DNA of 64,000 nucleotides from Catenovulum sediminis. GTDB taxonomy: Bacteria; Pseudomonadota; Gammaproteobacteria; Enterobacterales; Alteromonadaceae. The translations under genes were made by a program, and so were the position numbers. The stretch is from contig NZ_CP041660.1 of assembly GCF_007289895.1 (NCBI RefSeq), positions 1,984,001-2,048,000 on the forward strand. Reading direction: 5' to 3'. Shown piece after piece: positions 56,335-64,000 of this stretch. Under the pieces are notes generated by a model. The model had not been told where the DNA came from, did not search any database, and was given only the letters and a program-made list of their open reading frames with translations. Position 1 is the stretch's first letter; every line of letters starts with the position of its first letter.

Positions 56335-57440
56335 TTTGATGAGCTGCTATTGGTTTTATCTTCTGTATTGCTTTCTGTATTGCTTTCTGTATTGCTTTCT
56401 GTATTGCTCTCTGTTTTGCGGTGGCCGCTTGAATCAGCACGGGTCGTGACTGCGATGACTTTTAGGTCGGGGCGTAGCCATTTAGTGGTCAGAAGTGCTG
56501 CTGAAACATCCCCTCTGATACAAGGCGTGTTTAGGTACGGCAAATAAAACTCAAAAGGTACGGCGGCTTCTAATAACCGCACTTTGTTATGAGATGCTAG
56601 GTCTAAGCCGTCATATTGCGCATCTCTAGGGTGGTATTTCACTAAACTGCTTGTATTGTCTTTGTTAATGATTGCCATGAGTTTTGCACGGTAATTCTTG
56701 ACGCTCTGATAATTGGATTGATGCGGTAAAATGAATACATTTTTAGATTGATGTAGTGCATCTCTTAATTTGTTGAGTTGTTTATCCGCCATTAAATGTG
56801 CGAGTAAAATATCCGCCAGATTTTGCATCGGAGGGTGATTAATATTTTGCGGCAGCTTAAAACACTGTTTGTTTTTTAATTGCGGACATATCAGCTCGGG
56901 GTAAGCGGCATAAACATTCGAAATTTTCTTTGAATGGCCTGCACTTTCGGGTGTTTCGCGCCATCTGCCATAAAACAAATAGTTTGCCGGTTTACTGATT
57001 AATTTTTCTGTCCAGCTGGCGTTTCTGGGGATATAACTAAATAATCCATCGTCATAATAAGATGAGCAGCTTTGTTTGTTTGATTGTTGCATTAAATGAT
57101 GTGCATATTGAAATTCAATTCGTCTGTCGTTACCTGTGTAAATTTCAACAGGTTGATATTGTGCTACTAAACGTTTTAAGCGCTTTAACGATGCACGCCG
57201 TTTTATGAGTTTTTGCCATATCGCTTTATGCTTGTACGACAGAATAACTACATTTTTAAAGGGCGATTCGCGCCATTTTTTGATTGCTAGAAAATAAGGG
57301 TTTACTTGTTCACCACTTGTTTGATCAATTAATATCAAGACTGCATTTTTGCTTTTTGCTGGCCGGTTATTTACTGCCAAAGAGCACGCCAAGATGATAT
57401 TCAGTGGTGTAGATGCAAAATAAAAAACGCTATTGTTCAT
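56280..57440 (-). CDS. Polysialyltransferase-like protein with C-terminal repeat
   Basis: 386 residues. N-terminal half VFYFASTPLNIILACSLAVN, then PVEIYTGNDRRIEFQYAHHL and SCSSYYDDGLFSYIPRN, where DDG matches the acidic motif of the alpha-2,8-polysialyltransferase/GT52-type family (PF07388). Later KNVFILPHQSN, the HP motif in LVKYHPRDAQYDG and a serine position near GDVSAALLTTK fit the CMP-sugar site. These are the usual three motifs, so a sugar-nucleotide (perhaps CMP-linked) transferase is likely, though no CMP-sialate genes are visible. Close to the end is a stretch of TESN repeats (DNA repeat 56361-56408). The C-terminus overlaps the convergent GT4 gene. Confidence 0.6.
   Translation of the reverse strand: MNNSVFYFASTPLNIILACSLAVNNRPAKSKNAVLILIDQTSGEQVNPYFLAIKKWRESPFKNVVILSYKHKAIWQKLIKRRASLKRLKRLVAQYQPVEIYTGNDRRIEFQYAHHLMQQSNKQSCSSYYDDGLFSYIPRNASWTEKLISKPANYLFYGRWRETPESAGHSKKISNVYAAYPELICPQLKNKQCFKLPQNINHPPMQNLADILLAHLMADKQLNKLRDALHQSKNVFILPHQSNYQSVKNYRAKLMAIINKDNTSSLVKYHPRDAQYDGLDLASHNKVRLLEAAVPFEFYLPYLNTPCIRGDVSAALLTTKWLRPDLKVIAVTTRADSSGHRKTESNTESNTESNTESNTEDKTNSSSSNQQLLALFKRLGIEVSDW
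56361..56408 (-). repeat. 12-bp tandem repeat coding for (T-E-S-N)n
   Basis: Four perfect 12-bp copies (TTCTGTATTGCT on plus, 56361-56372, 56373-56384, 56385-56396, 56397-56408) and a fifth degenerate one (56409-56420). The unit is a multiple of three, so copy changes leave the frame intact. Confidence 0.92.
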
Positions 57441-57443
57441 AGG

Positions 57444-58133
57444 CTAAATGCGCTCAAACGGGAAGACAAAATCAACGCTTTGTGCGAGCTCTTCAACTTT
57501 TTTACGCCGTGCCAATAATCTCTTATTCGGTTTCTTCTTGATGCCGGATAAACGGCGAAACCATTTATTGTTTTTTTTCTTGAGACGAATTTCTCGGGCG
57601 GCTTGCAAATGTTCTATGATGGGCACAGCCAGAGGTTGTTGCTCGCGGCTAATATCAAATATAAAAGTGAACTCTGCGGGTAAATGAGCAACTGACAGCT
57701 GACCTGATTTTAGTTTTTCGTTAATCAGCTCTTGTAAAACTTTTTGCTCCCACGTGCAGGGAAACTCAGCCACTGCGGCAACCCAATTTTCTAATAGTTT
57801 ATGTGTTGATTGCGTGTCATTTAATAAAAGTGTACCGCTGACGAGCTCTTGGTTATTTAAATAATGCACGCCGATATCTGCATCATAATTGGCTAAAATT
57901 TCTTTCGGATTGGAGTGGATAAAAGCATCTGCATCCACATAAAGTATTGGCCCTGTATGCTTTTTACGCATATCCAATAGAAAACGCGCTTTAAATGCCG
58001 TTGCGGTTAGCCAGTCTGATGGCTCTATACAAGTTACATCTACGCTGAGGTTTAACTTTTCCGCAGATCGTTTGAGTAGCTCGCAGTGTGCATTATAAAG
58101 AGGGTCATTCGTATGAAAAGCGACAATGATCAT
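57444..58133 (-). CDS. Putative nucleotide-sugar transferase (GT-A fold, GT8-like)
   Basis: 229 residues. MIIVAFHTNDPLYNAHCELL is a GT-A-like opening; a DxD-type motif lies in PILYVDADAFIHSNP (about residues 64-78), and VSGTLLLNDT plus TWEQKVLQELI fit the second half of the Nucleotid_trans/GT8-like fold. The tail is very basic (KKKNNKWFRRLSGIKKKPNK), which suggests binding to the inner membrane. It ends 3 bp before the start of the polysialyltransferase-like gene and probably works with it on the same surface sugar. Confidence 0.6.
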   Translation of the reverse strand: MIIVAFHTNDPLYNAHCELLKRSAEKLNLSVDVTCIEPSDWLTATAFKARFLLDMRKKHTGPILYVDADAFIHSNPKEILANYDADIGVHYLNNQELVSGTLLLNDTQSTHKLLENWVAAVAEFPCTWEQKVLQELINEKLKSGQLSVAHLPAEFTFIFDISREQQPLAVPIIEHLQAAREIRLKKKNNKWFRRLSGIKKKPNKRLLARRKKVEELAQSVDFVFPFERI

Positions 58134-58394
58134 AATTAACTGACATCTAGGATGTAAATAAAAGAATTTTACGGGGTAATAATGACAGATTGATTAATAA
58201 ACTATGGTCGATTATTAACAAGTCAGCGTCAACAGTACTTAGAGGTGTGATTTGTAGTTACCTATTATGAGTGGCTAACGTATTCCTTTGGTAGGGTCAT
58301 TGAGGAATTGATATTGCCCACGACGCTATGATTAATCTAATACGCCTAAATATCTTAAACGTGATTTTTTATACTGTTGGCAGCTTAATTTTTG
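58134..58394. other. Intergenic stretch without recognised features
   Basis: 261 bp between two minus-strand genes. I see no open frame with a plausible start and no clear hairpin. It is AT-rich and should hold the promoter of the 57444-58133 unit. Confidence 0.5.
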
Positions 58395-59303
58395 CTATTG
58401 GTTTTTTATGTGATTTTTAATCAGATCGTCTAAGCGTGATGCTAACGTTTCACAGGTGTTGGTAAATTCGGATTCTTTACTCAAAGTGAAATTTTCGTTG
58501 CCAGCAATAGATTGCATTTCGTTAATCAGTTTTTGATACTGCTGCTTCGAAGCAAACCATTGCCAAGGAAACTTTCGCCATTTTTGCGGCCCGATTTTTA
58601 AGCGTGCTGCAGAGCCCTTGATTGATTTTGCTATACTTTTTAAGTTAGCTTTTCGATTGTTTACAATGAAAGTAAGTGGTTGAATTTTTATTTTTAGATT
58701 CAGCGCAGAGCCGAAGTCATGCCATTTTTTTTCTTCGAAGTTAGGGGAAAAACTTACTGCAAACCAAGGGATTCTAAGTACATCCGCAACAATTGCACCA
58801 TGCATTGCTTCGGTTATTAGTTTTTTTGTACCTTGCATCTGAGATAAAACCGTTTCGACGTCATCGCGCGGAGATATGAATCCGATGCCAATTTCCTCGC
58901 ACAGTGCTTCCCAATCAAACAGGTCTAAGCTTTCGTGATGTGGCATAAAGCATATATCGGGCATTTTGCTAGCGGGCGGCATATCAACTAGTGGTAATAA
59001 GTAGGCCCCGTCTCCTAGTGCAACATCTTCTACTTCGAGACATTTTTTCGTGTGTTGCCCACGTACCGCATGGATTTTCCAGCTATCCGGAAACTGAATG
59101 TCCGCATTCAACCATGCACCAGAACTAAAAATATGTACTTCTTTACCTTTTAGCTTACTCACTAACTCTGGTCGGAGCAATGTGCCGATACCAACTAATA
59201 CTTGATGACTATTTTTATTTGTGGGTATGAGCTTTTCCCAAAGCCATGGGTTAAGATCGTCGCCAAAATTATTATGCTTTGCTCTAAAGTATTCTAATTG
59301 CAT
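58395..59303 (-). CDS. Polysaccharide pyruvyl transferase family protein (second copy)
   Basis: 302 residues. MQLEYFRAKHNNFGDDLNPW with WLWEKLIP is the standard opening of the GumL/PssM-like pyruvyl transferase group (PF04230). Next are VGIGTLLRPELVSKLKGKEV, IHAVRGQHTKKCLEVEDVAL, GDGAYLLPLV and TKKLITEAMHGAIVADVLRI, the last with the conserved H. It is only distantly like the first copy at 5806. Typical role: PEP-dependent pyruvylation of a surface sugar. It is a single-gene minus unit in the LPS core region, divergent from the WaaE-like gene. Confidence 0.8.
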   Translation of the reverse strand: MQLEYFRAKHNNFGDDLNPWLWEKLIPTNKNSHQVLVGIGTLLRPELVSKLKGKEVHIFSSGAWLNADIQFPDSWKIHAVRGQHTKKCLEVEDVALGDGAYLLPLVDMPPASKMPDICFMPHHESLDLFDWEALCEEIGIGFISPRDDVETVLSQMQGTKKLITEAMHGAIVADVLRIPWFAVSFSPNFEEKKWHDFGSALNLKIKIQPLTFIVNNRKANLKSIAKSIKGSAARLKIGPQKWRKFPWQWFASKQQYQKLINEMQSIAGNENFTLSKESEFTNTCETLASRLDDLIKNHIKNQ

Positions 59304-59452
59304 TCTAGTGGGATATATCTATTTAAAAAGTTGATTAGCACCTATCTTAAATGAATTAATCGTTCGCTGCCAAATTTTAGACAAATATAGTTGAACGCCT
59401 TAACTTCTGATATCCTTGCGCTAAATCCATTGAATCATACCTAATTAGATAA

Positions 59453-60241
59453 ATGCATAGTCGCCAACCACTTTCCTGTTTTGTCATTGCATGTAATGAG
59501 TCAGACCGTATCGAAGACTGTTTAAAATCGATTGCTGGCTGGGCCGACCAATTAATCGTATTAGATTCTGGCAGCCAGGATAATACGGTAGAAATCGCAC
59601 GTAAGTATACGGATGAAGTTTATCAGACAGACTGGCCCGGTTATGGACCTCAACGCAATAGAGCTTTAACCTATTGTAAGCATGATTGGGTGTTAAACAT
59701 TGATGCCGATGAACGCTTAAATCCAGCCGTTAAAGCCGAAATTGATAGTTTGCTTGCTCAGCAAAACCCAAATTTCAATATGGTTAAAATACCGTGGCAG
59801 ACCTACCTTTTCGGTAAACCGTTAAATCATGGCCGTTATTCAACGCCGCAAGGCAAATTGTTTTTAAAAACGGGCGTGCAATTTAAAAACTCGCAAGTGC
59901 ATGAAACCTTACAAATGCCAGAAGAAAGAATTCATGTTTTAAAATCGCCAATTGCGCATCACAGTTGGCGAAATTATCAACATGTGCAGGAAAAACATTT
60001 GAAGTATGCCTATTTGTTAGCTGAAGAAAAATATAAAAAGGGCAAAAGAAGCTCAATAGCATTTGCTTGTGTTCGCTTTTTTACCGACTTTATACAGCAG
60101 TATATTTTTAGGTTGGGGTTCTTAGATGGTAAACGTGGTTTTTTTATGGCGTTAATCTTGGGTCAATATGCTTATCACAAGTATGCCGCATTGGCAGCAA
60201 TTACTATGGAAAGCAAAGTGAAAGAAGATAAGGTTGTTTAA
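59453..60241 (+). CDS. Glycosyltransferase family 2, WaaE/KdtX-like (first of two)
   Basis: 262 residues. SCFVIACNESDRIEDCLKSI, LIVLDSGSQDNTVEIARKYT, YGPQRNRALTYCKHDWVLNI with the DxD site DADE (residues about 83-86), and the C-terminal YAYLLAEEKYKKGKRSS and FIFRLGFLDGKRGFFMALI membrane-associated stretch. The last is typical of the LPS inner-core beta-1,4-glucosyltransferase family (WaaE). Starts a plus-strand run of five genes for the LPS inner core. Confidence 0.87.
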   Translation: MHSRQPLSCFVIACNESDRIEDCLKSIAGWADQLIVLDSGSQDNTVEIARKYTDEVYQTDWPGYGPQRNRALTYCKHDWVLNIDADERLNPAVKAEIDSLLAQQNPNFNMVKIPWQTYLFGKPLNHGRYSTPQGKLFLKTGVQFKNSQVHETLQMPEERIHVLKSPIAHHSWRNYQHVQEKHLKYAYLLAEEKYKKGKRSSIAFACVRFFTDFIQQYIFRLGFLDGKRGFFMALILGQYAYHKYAALAAITMESKVKEDKVV

Positions 60242-60242
60242 T

Positions 60243-61004
60243 GTGCATAAAAGTCGTTTAAGTGTATTTTTTGTCACCCTAAATGAAGCCGCAACGATTC
60301 AGCAGGCAATTGAGGCTGTTTCTGAATTTGATGAAATTATCGTTGTCGATTCTGGCTCAACAGATGGCACTGTGGAAATTGCTGAAAAAGCCGGTGCGCG
60401 CGTGATACATCAGCAATGGCTTGGTTTTGCTAAGCAAAAATCTTTTGCCATGAATTTGTGTAAAAACGAATGGGTGTTTAACTTAGACGGTGACGAAATT
60501 GTCACACCCGATGTCATTACTGAAATAAAAGCTTTAATCGAAGCGGATAGTTGCGATGGTATTCGAGTCAATTTTGAAGATGTGTTTATGGGGCGACCAA
60601 TGCACCCTCAATCACACAAACGTTCTATTGTGCGAGTCTTTAAAAAATCAAAAGCTCGCTATCCCACCGATCGTTTAGTGCATGAAAATGTGATTTTAGA
60701 AGGTAAAGTCAGCCGCATTAAATCCAATATTCTGCACTATGGATATCAGAGCGCTGCGGATTTTATGGCCAAACAGAATACCTATTCCACTTTGGGCGCG
60801 CGGCAGAAAAAAATTAAAGGCAAAAAACATTCTTTGTTAAAATTATTATTGATATTTCCAATTGCGTTTATTAAAGCGTATTTTCTGCACAAAATGTTCT
60901 TGTCTGGTTGGCGTGGTTTTATACATGCCATGATTGAGGCAATGTATTCTTTTTTAAAAGAAGCTAAGCTATACGAACAATACAAAACAACGGATAAAGC
61001 ATGA
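60243..61004 (+). CDS. Glycosyltransferase family 2, WaaE/KdtX-like (second of two)
   Basis: 253 residues from GTG 60243, one base past the stop of the first copy, with AAGG about 9 bp before it; a TTG at 60234 is also open. LSVFFVTLNEAATIQQAIEA, IIVVDSGSTDGTVEIAEKAG, WLGFAKQKSFAMNLCKNEW and FNLDGDEIVTPDVITEIKAL (DGDE for the DxD), then a C-terminal amphipathic region (FLSGWRGFIHAMIEAMYSF). Same fold as the preceding gene and clearly a tandem paralogue, with the sequences well diverged. Probably adds a different core sugar. Confidence 0.85.
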   Translation: MHKSRLSVFFVTLNEAATIQQAIEAVSEFDEIIVVDSGSTDGTVEIAEKAGARVIHQQWLGFAKQKSFAMNLCKNEWVFNLDGDEIVTPDVITEIKALIEADSCDGIRVNFEDVFMGRPMHPQSHKRSIVRVFKKSKARYPTDRLVHENVILEGKVSRIKSNILHYGYQSAADFMAKQNTYSTLGARQKKIKGKKHSLLKLLLIFPIAFIKAYFLHKMFLSGWRGFIHAMIEAMYSFLKEAKLYEQYKTTDKA

Positions 61005-61582
61005 ATCAGCAAACTCTAAAAACATCTTTTCAAGAAAACCTCGACAGCCATTTGGCGTTATTTAACACTTTATCTGTACATCAGCCTGAGCTGTTAAAGT
61101 TGGTGGAAATTTGTCAAAACGCGATTCAACAAGGCGGAAAAATCGTTTTTTGTGGAAATGGTGGCAGTGCTGCCGACAGCCAACACTTGGCAGCCGAATT
61201 TGTTGTCCGTTTTAAAAAAGACCGCCGAGCGTTAGCTTCTATTGCGCTGACAACTGATACTTCGATTCTAACCGCGCATTCAAACGACTATGGTTTTGAT
61301 ACTGTTTTTGCCCGTCAGGTAGAAGCTTTATGTAGCGATAAAGATGTCGTGATTGGTTTATCAACCTCGGGTAAAAGCCCGAATGTTAATTTAGCTTTGC
61401 AGGCGGCGAACGATTTAGGCGCTACGTCTGTTGCATTTACCGGTCGTGATGGTGGTTTAATCAAAGATATTGCACAACTATCCGTTATTGTAAACCACCC
61501 GGAAACGGCTCGCATACAAGAAGCACACTTGTTTATGGGGCACTGGTTGTGTGAGGCTTTTGACTTATTGTATCAGGACTAA
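61001..61582 (+). CDS. gmhA: Sedoheptulose 7-phosphate isomerase (phosphoheptose isomerase)
   Basis: 193 residues, the normal GmhA size. SIS-domain motifs: VFCGNGGSAADSQHLAAEFV, LSTSGKSPNVNLALQ, and the zinc-site residues in NHPETARIQEAHLFMGHWLC (E and H). Makes D-glycero-D-manno-heptose 7-phosphate, first step of ADP-heptose synthesis. The start overlaps the preceding stop (ATGA). Confidence 0.96.
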   Translation: MNQQTLKTSFQENLDSHLALFNTLSVHQPELLKLVEICQNAIQQGGKIVFCGNGGSAADSQHLAAEFVVRFKKDRRALASIALTTDTSILTAHSNDYGFDTVFARQVEALCSDKDVVIGLSTSGKSPNVNLALQAANDLGATSVAFTGRDGGLIKDIAQLSVIVNHPETARIQEAHLFMGHWLCEAFDLLYQD

Positions 61583-61585
61583 TTT

Positions 61586-63031
61586 ATGGACTTGTCGGTA
61601 TTTTCGCGTTTAAACCAAGCTAAAGTTTTAGTTGTTGGCGATGTGATGTTAGATCGTTATATGATTGGCGATTCACAGCGTATATCACCAGAAGCACCGG
61701 TGCCTGTTGTCAAAGTAAATCAACAGCAAGATAAAGTTGGCGGGGCCGCGAATGTCGCCAGAAATATTGCGCATCTGGATGGTCAGGCCGGGTTGTTGGG
61801 TATTATTGGCAATGATGAAAATGGGGCCCGGCTAAGCGAAATTTTAAAAGATGAACAAATCTGCTCTGAGTTGTTGATGCAGGATGAACACCCAACTATT
61901 ACTAAATTGCGGGTTATCAGCCGTCATCAGCAAGTTGTACGGTTAGATTTTGAAGAAACTTTTAGTGCTCAAATCGCGGAAAAATTGAAAGATAAATTAT
62001 TAAGTGTCCTGCCTGATTACGATGTAGTGGTATTTTCCGATTACAACAAAGGTTCTTTGTTGTATATCTCTGAAATGATTCAAATTGCCCGGGCGCAAGG
62101 CAAAAAAGTACTAATCGATCCAAAACAAAGCGATTTAACTTTGTATCGTGGTGCCAATATAATCACGCCTAATTTAGGTGAATTTAAACTTGCCGGAGGT
62201 GATGCTGCAAACGAAGAGAGCATCGCACTGAGTACGCGTAAACTGATGGCGGATGCGGGTATCGAATCGGTTTTATTAACGCGCAGTGAACAGGGCATGT
62301 CTGCCATTACCGCAACTGAAAAAGTTGATATGCCGGCTCAGGTACGGGAGGTTAGTGATGTGACCGGTGCAGGTGATACGGTAATTGCGACCTTAGCGGT
62401 TATGACCGCTCTGGGTTTACCCATCAGTCAGGCCGCGGAATATGCAAACCTTGCAGCCGGTATTGTGGTCGCAAAATTGGGCGCTGCGACCGTTCGACCT
62501 GAAGAACTTGCTCGCCAAGTCAATCAACAAATGTTAACGGCAGGTCAGCATTATCAATGTCCGTTTGATGATGTTTTACAACATATTGAATTCGCGCGTC
62601 AGGCTGGGGAAAAAATAGTCTTTACCAATGGATGTTTTGACATTTTACATGCAGGCCATGTAGCGTATTTAGAAAAAGCAAAATCGCTCGGCGACCGTTT
62701 GGTTTTAGGCTTAAATACAGATGATAGTATCAGCCGTTTAAAAGGGCCGTCTCGACCGGTTAATCCTTTGGCCCAGCGTGCGGCCGTTATGACAGCGTTA
62801 AAATCTGTCGACTGGGTTATCCCTTTTGGTAAAGAAGGGGATGATACACCACTTGAATTAATCAAGTCTGTTAAACCCGATGTTTTGGTTAAAGGCGGTG
62901 ATTATACAATTGATACTATTGTTGGTGCAGAGTTTGTTCAGCAAAATGGTGGGCAGGTCAGTGTTATCAAGTTTGTTGATGGCTGTTCGACATCTGGCAT
63001 GATTGAACGCATTTTAGAAAAACAAAACTGA
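61586..63031 (+). CDS. hldE: Bifunctional heptose 7-phosphate kinase / heptose 1-phosphate adenylyltransferase
   Basis: 481 residues. N-terminal ribokinase-like kinase (about 1-325): [37 protein letters not shown] and [14 protein letters not shown] with the catalytic Asp. C-terminal cytidylyltransferase-like domain (about 345-481): [20 protein letters not shown] with the HxGH site, [20 protein letters not shown] and [14 protein letters not shown]. It makes heptose 1,7-bisphosphate and, after GmhB, ADP-D-glycero-heptose. gmhB and the epimerase hldD are not in the window. Three bp separate it from gmhA. Confidence 0.97.
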   Translation: MDLSVFSRLNQAKVLVVGDVMLDRYMIGDSQRISPEAPVPVVKVNQQQDKVGGAANVARNIAHLDGQAGLLGIIGNDENGARLSEILKDEQICSELLMQDEHPTITKLRVISRHQQVVRLDFEETFSAQIAEKLKDKLLSVLPDYDVVVFSDYNKGSLLYISEMIQIARAQGKKVLIDPKQSDLTLYRGANIITPNLGEFKLAGGDAANEESIALSTRKLMADAGIESVLLTRSEQGMSAITATEKVDMPAQVREVSDVTGAGDTVIATLAVMTALGLPISQAAEYANLAAGIVVAKLGAATVRPEELARQVNQQMLTAGQHYQCPFDDVLQHIEFARQAGEKIVFTNGCFDILHAGHVAYLEKAKSLGDRLVLGLNTDDSISRLKGPSRPVNPLAQRAAVMTALKSVDWVIPFGKEGDDTPLELIKSVKPDVLVKGGDYTIDTIVGAEFVQQNGGQVSVIKFVDGCSTSGMIERILEKQN

Positions 63032-63041
63032 GTTGATTTTG

Positions 63042-64000
63042 TTGAATCGTTTTAGTTATAGCTTGTGCTGGTATCTAATATTGCCTGTGATAATTTGTTA
63101 TTTAGGTTATCGCAGCTTGTTCGACAGAAGGTACCGGAACGGTTTCTGGCAAAGACTGGGTTTTATTCCCACACACATAAAACAAACATGCAAGCAGCAG
63201 TGCATTCATGTGCATTGTGCCTCTATGGGAGAAGTTAACGCCGCTGCCCCTTTGATTAAACAATTGCTTAAAACCTACCCTGAGTTAAGTCTTGTTGTGA
63301 CCAATAGTACACCAACAGGTGCTCAGCAGGTTGAAAAACTGTTTGCTGGGCAAGTTATTCAACTGATGGCGCCACTGGACAGTTGGGATGCTAGCCGGCG
63401 TTTTTCTCAAGCTTTACAACCTAGATTAAGTTTATTTACTGAAGTTGAAATATGGCCAAATTGGCTGGCCAGCATTAAAAGTACAGGTGCAACTCTGATT
63501 CTGATTAATGCGAGATTGTCGGAAAATTCGCTCCGTTCGTATCAGAAATTTGCTACTTTGTTTAAACCTGCATTGGCGTGTTTTGACGTCATTGCCGCGC
63601 AAAATAAAACATATCAGGCCCGTTATCAGGCGTTTAATCGCAATATACAAATATGTGGAAATTTGAAGTTTGATATCCAGTTAGATGAAAGGTTGCCGGA
63701 ACAAATTATTCAATTGCATTCACAGCACCATTTAAAACGTAAGATTTGGATTGCCGCGAGCGTTCATCCGGGGGAATACGAGATCATAATTGCTGCGCAT
63801 CAAAAAATATTACAGCAATTTCCGGATGCGTTATTAATTGTCGCGCCACGTCACTCAGAACGTTTTGTACAAGTTGCGCAATACTTAAAAAAAGAAAGCC
63901 ATTTTAACTTCGTTTTGCGTAGCCAAGCTTCAACGGTTGAAGCGCATACTCAAGTTTGGTTATTAGACTCTTTGGGGGAACTCATGCAATTTTATGCTTT
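63042..64000 (+). CDS. waaA: Second Kdo transferase-like protein (WaaA paralogue, partial)
   Basis: An open frame of 319 codons that leaves the window. No in-frame ATG precedes the conserved core, so a TTG must serve; TTG 63042 gives MNRFSYSLCWYLILPVIICY, the normal WaaA N-terminus (TTG 63033 and 63039 are alternatives). Then HVHCASMGEVNAAAPLIKQL (catalytic Glu64), NSTPTGAQQVEKLF, LFTEVEIWPNWLASIK, INARLSENSLRSYQKF, AASVHPGEYEIIIAAHQKI and IVAPRHSERFVQ. All N-terminal and early C-terminal WaaA blocks are intact, but it is strongly diverged from the copy at 52633. It ends the gmhA-hldE run, the place where waaA lies in many relatives, so either copy could be the original. Confidence 0.9.
   Translation, partial: MNRFSYSLCWYLILPVIICYLGYRSLFDRRYRNGFWQRLGFIPTHIKQTCKQQCIHVHCASMGEVNAAAPLIKQLLKTYPELSLVVTNSTPTGAQQVEKLFAGQVIQLMAPLDSWDASRRFSQALQPRLSLFTEVEIWPNWLASIKSTGATLILINARLSENSLRSYQKFATLFKPALACFDVIAAQNKTYQARYQAFNRNIQICGNLKFDIQLDERLPEQIIQLHSQHHLKRKIWIAASVHPGEYEIIIAAHQKILQQFPDALLIVAPRHSERFVQVAQYLKKESHFNFVLRSQASTVEAHTQVWLLDSLGELMQFYA

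Noticed and set aside
56361-56420. CRISPR array
   Set aside because: Repeats are 12 bp without spacers and in frame with a coding gene.
56350-56547. Plus-strand frame VLLSVLLSVLLSV over the 12-bp repeat
   Set aside because: Produced by reading the repeat on the other strand; the minus frame continues as a full transferase.

Overview
The window reads as chromosomal DNA of a marine gammaproteobacterium, most likely of the order Alteromonadales. The base composition is AT-rich by eye. The housekeeping genes (tatABC-tatD, hemB, rep, a cytochrome c5, waaA, gmhA, hldE) are of gammaproteobacterial type, and small family-of-unknown-function proteins common in that order (DUF2878, DUF3833, DUF2959) are present. 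No rRNA, recognisable tRNA, insertion sequence, phage gene or CRISPR array was seen. The genus is not determined.

Region 1 (1-4324): a truncated periplasmic ligand-binding protein, a DUF2878/DUF3833 pair, a sulfotransferase and a deacetylase-like protein. Region 2 (4314-29893): a large divergent exopolysaccharide locus of the exosortase A (XrtA/EpsH) type. The minus arm, from 24769 down to 4314, carries the priming sugar transferase, XrtA deacetylase, FemAB-like protein, both XrtA-linked glycosyltransferases (TIGR03087 and TIGR03088), exosortase A, the amidotransferase (frameshifted), more glycosyltransferases, two beta-helix proteins, a previously uncalled 37-residue membrane peptide, the O-glycosylation ligase/polymerase, a pyruvyl transferase-like protein and a flippase. 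The plus arm (25017-29893) carries the export lipoprotein, chain-length regulator, tyrosine autokinase and an outer-membrane protein. Together they form a near-complete Wzx/Wzy-type route: priming, assembly, flipping, polymerisation, length control and export. No PEP-CTERM substrate protein is encoded here.

Region 3 (29938-43353): DUF2959 lipoprotein, an unknown outer-membrane protein, tatABC, tatD (frameshifted), a diguanylate cyclase, hemB, a surface lipoprotein, cytochrome c5, a GGDEF/EAL protein and rep. Region 4 (43556-52525): a periplasmic binding protein coupled to a sensor histidine kinase, facing a minus-strand set of a TonB-dependent receptor, two citrate-synthase-fold proteins whose expected catalytic residues look replaced, and an SGNH hydrolase; a thiamine-diphosphate enzyme lies upstream. 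This is the most unusual part of the window. Region 5 (52633-64000): LPS core and surface-sugar genes: waaA, a heptosyltransferase, GT4, a polysialyltransferase-like protein with a 12-bp repeat, a nucleotide-sugar transferase, a second pyruvyl transferase-like protein, two WaaE-like transferases, gmhA, hldE, and a second waaA that starts with TTG and runs off the end.

Two otherwise intact genes (the amidotransferase and tatD) are each broken by one missing base in or near a short homopolymer. Sequencing error is as likely as mutation. All family assignments are from sequence recognition by eye; no search was run.
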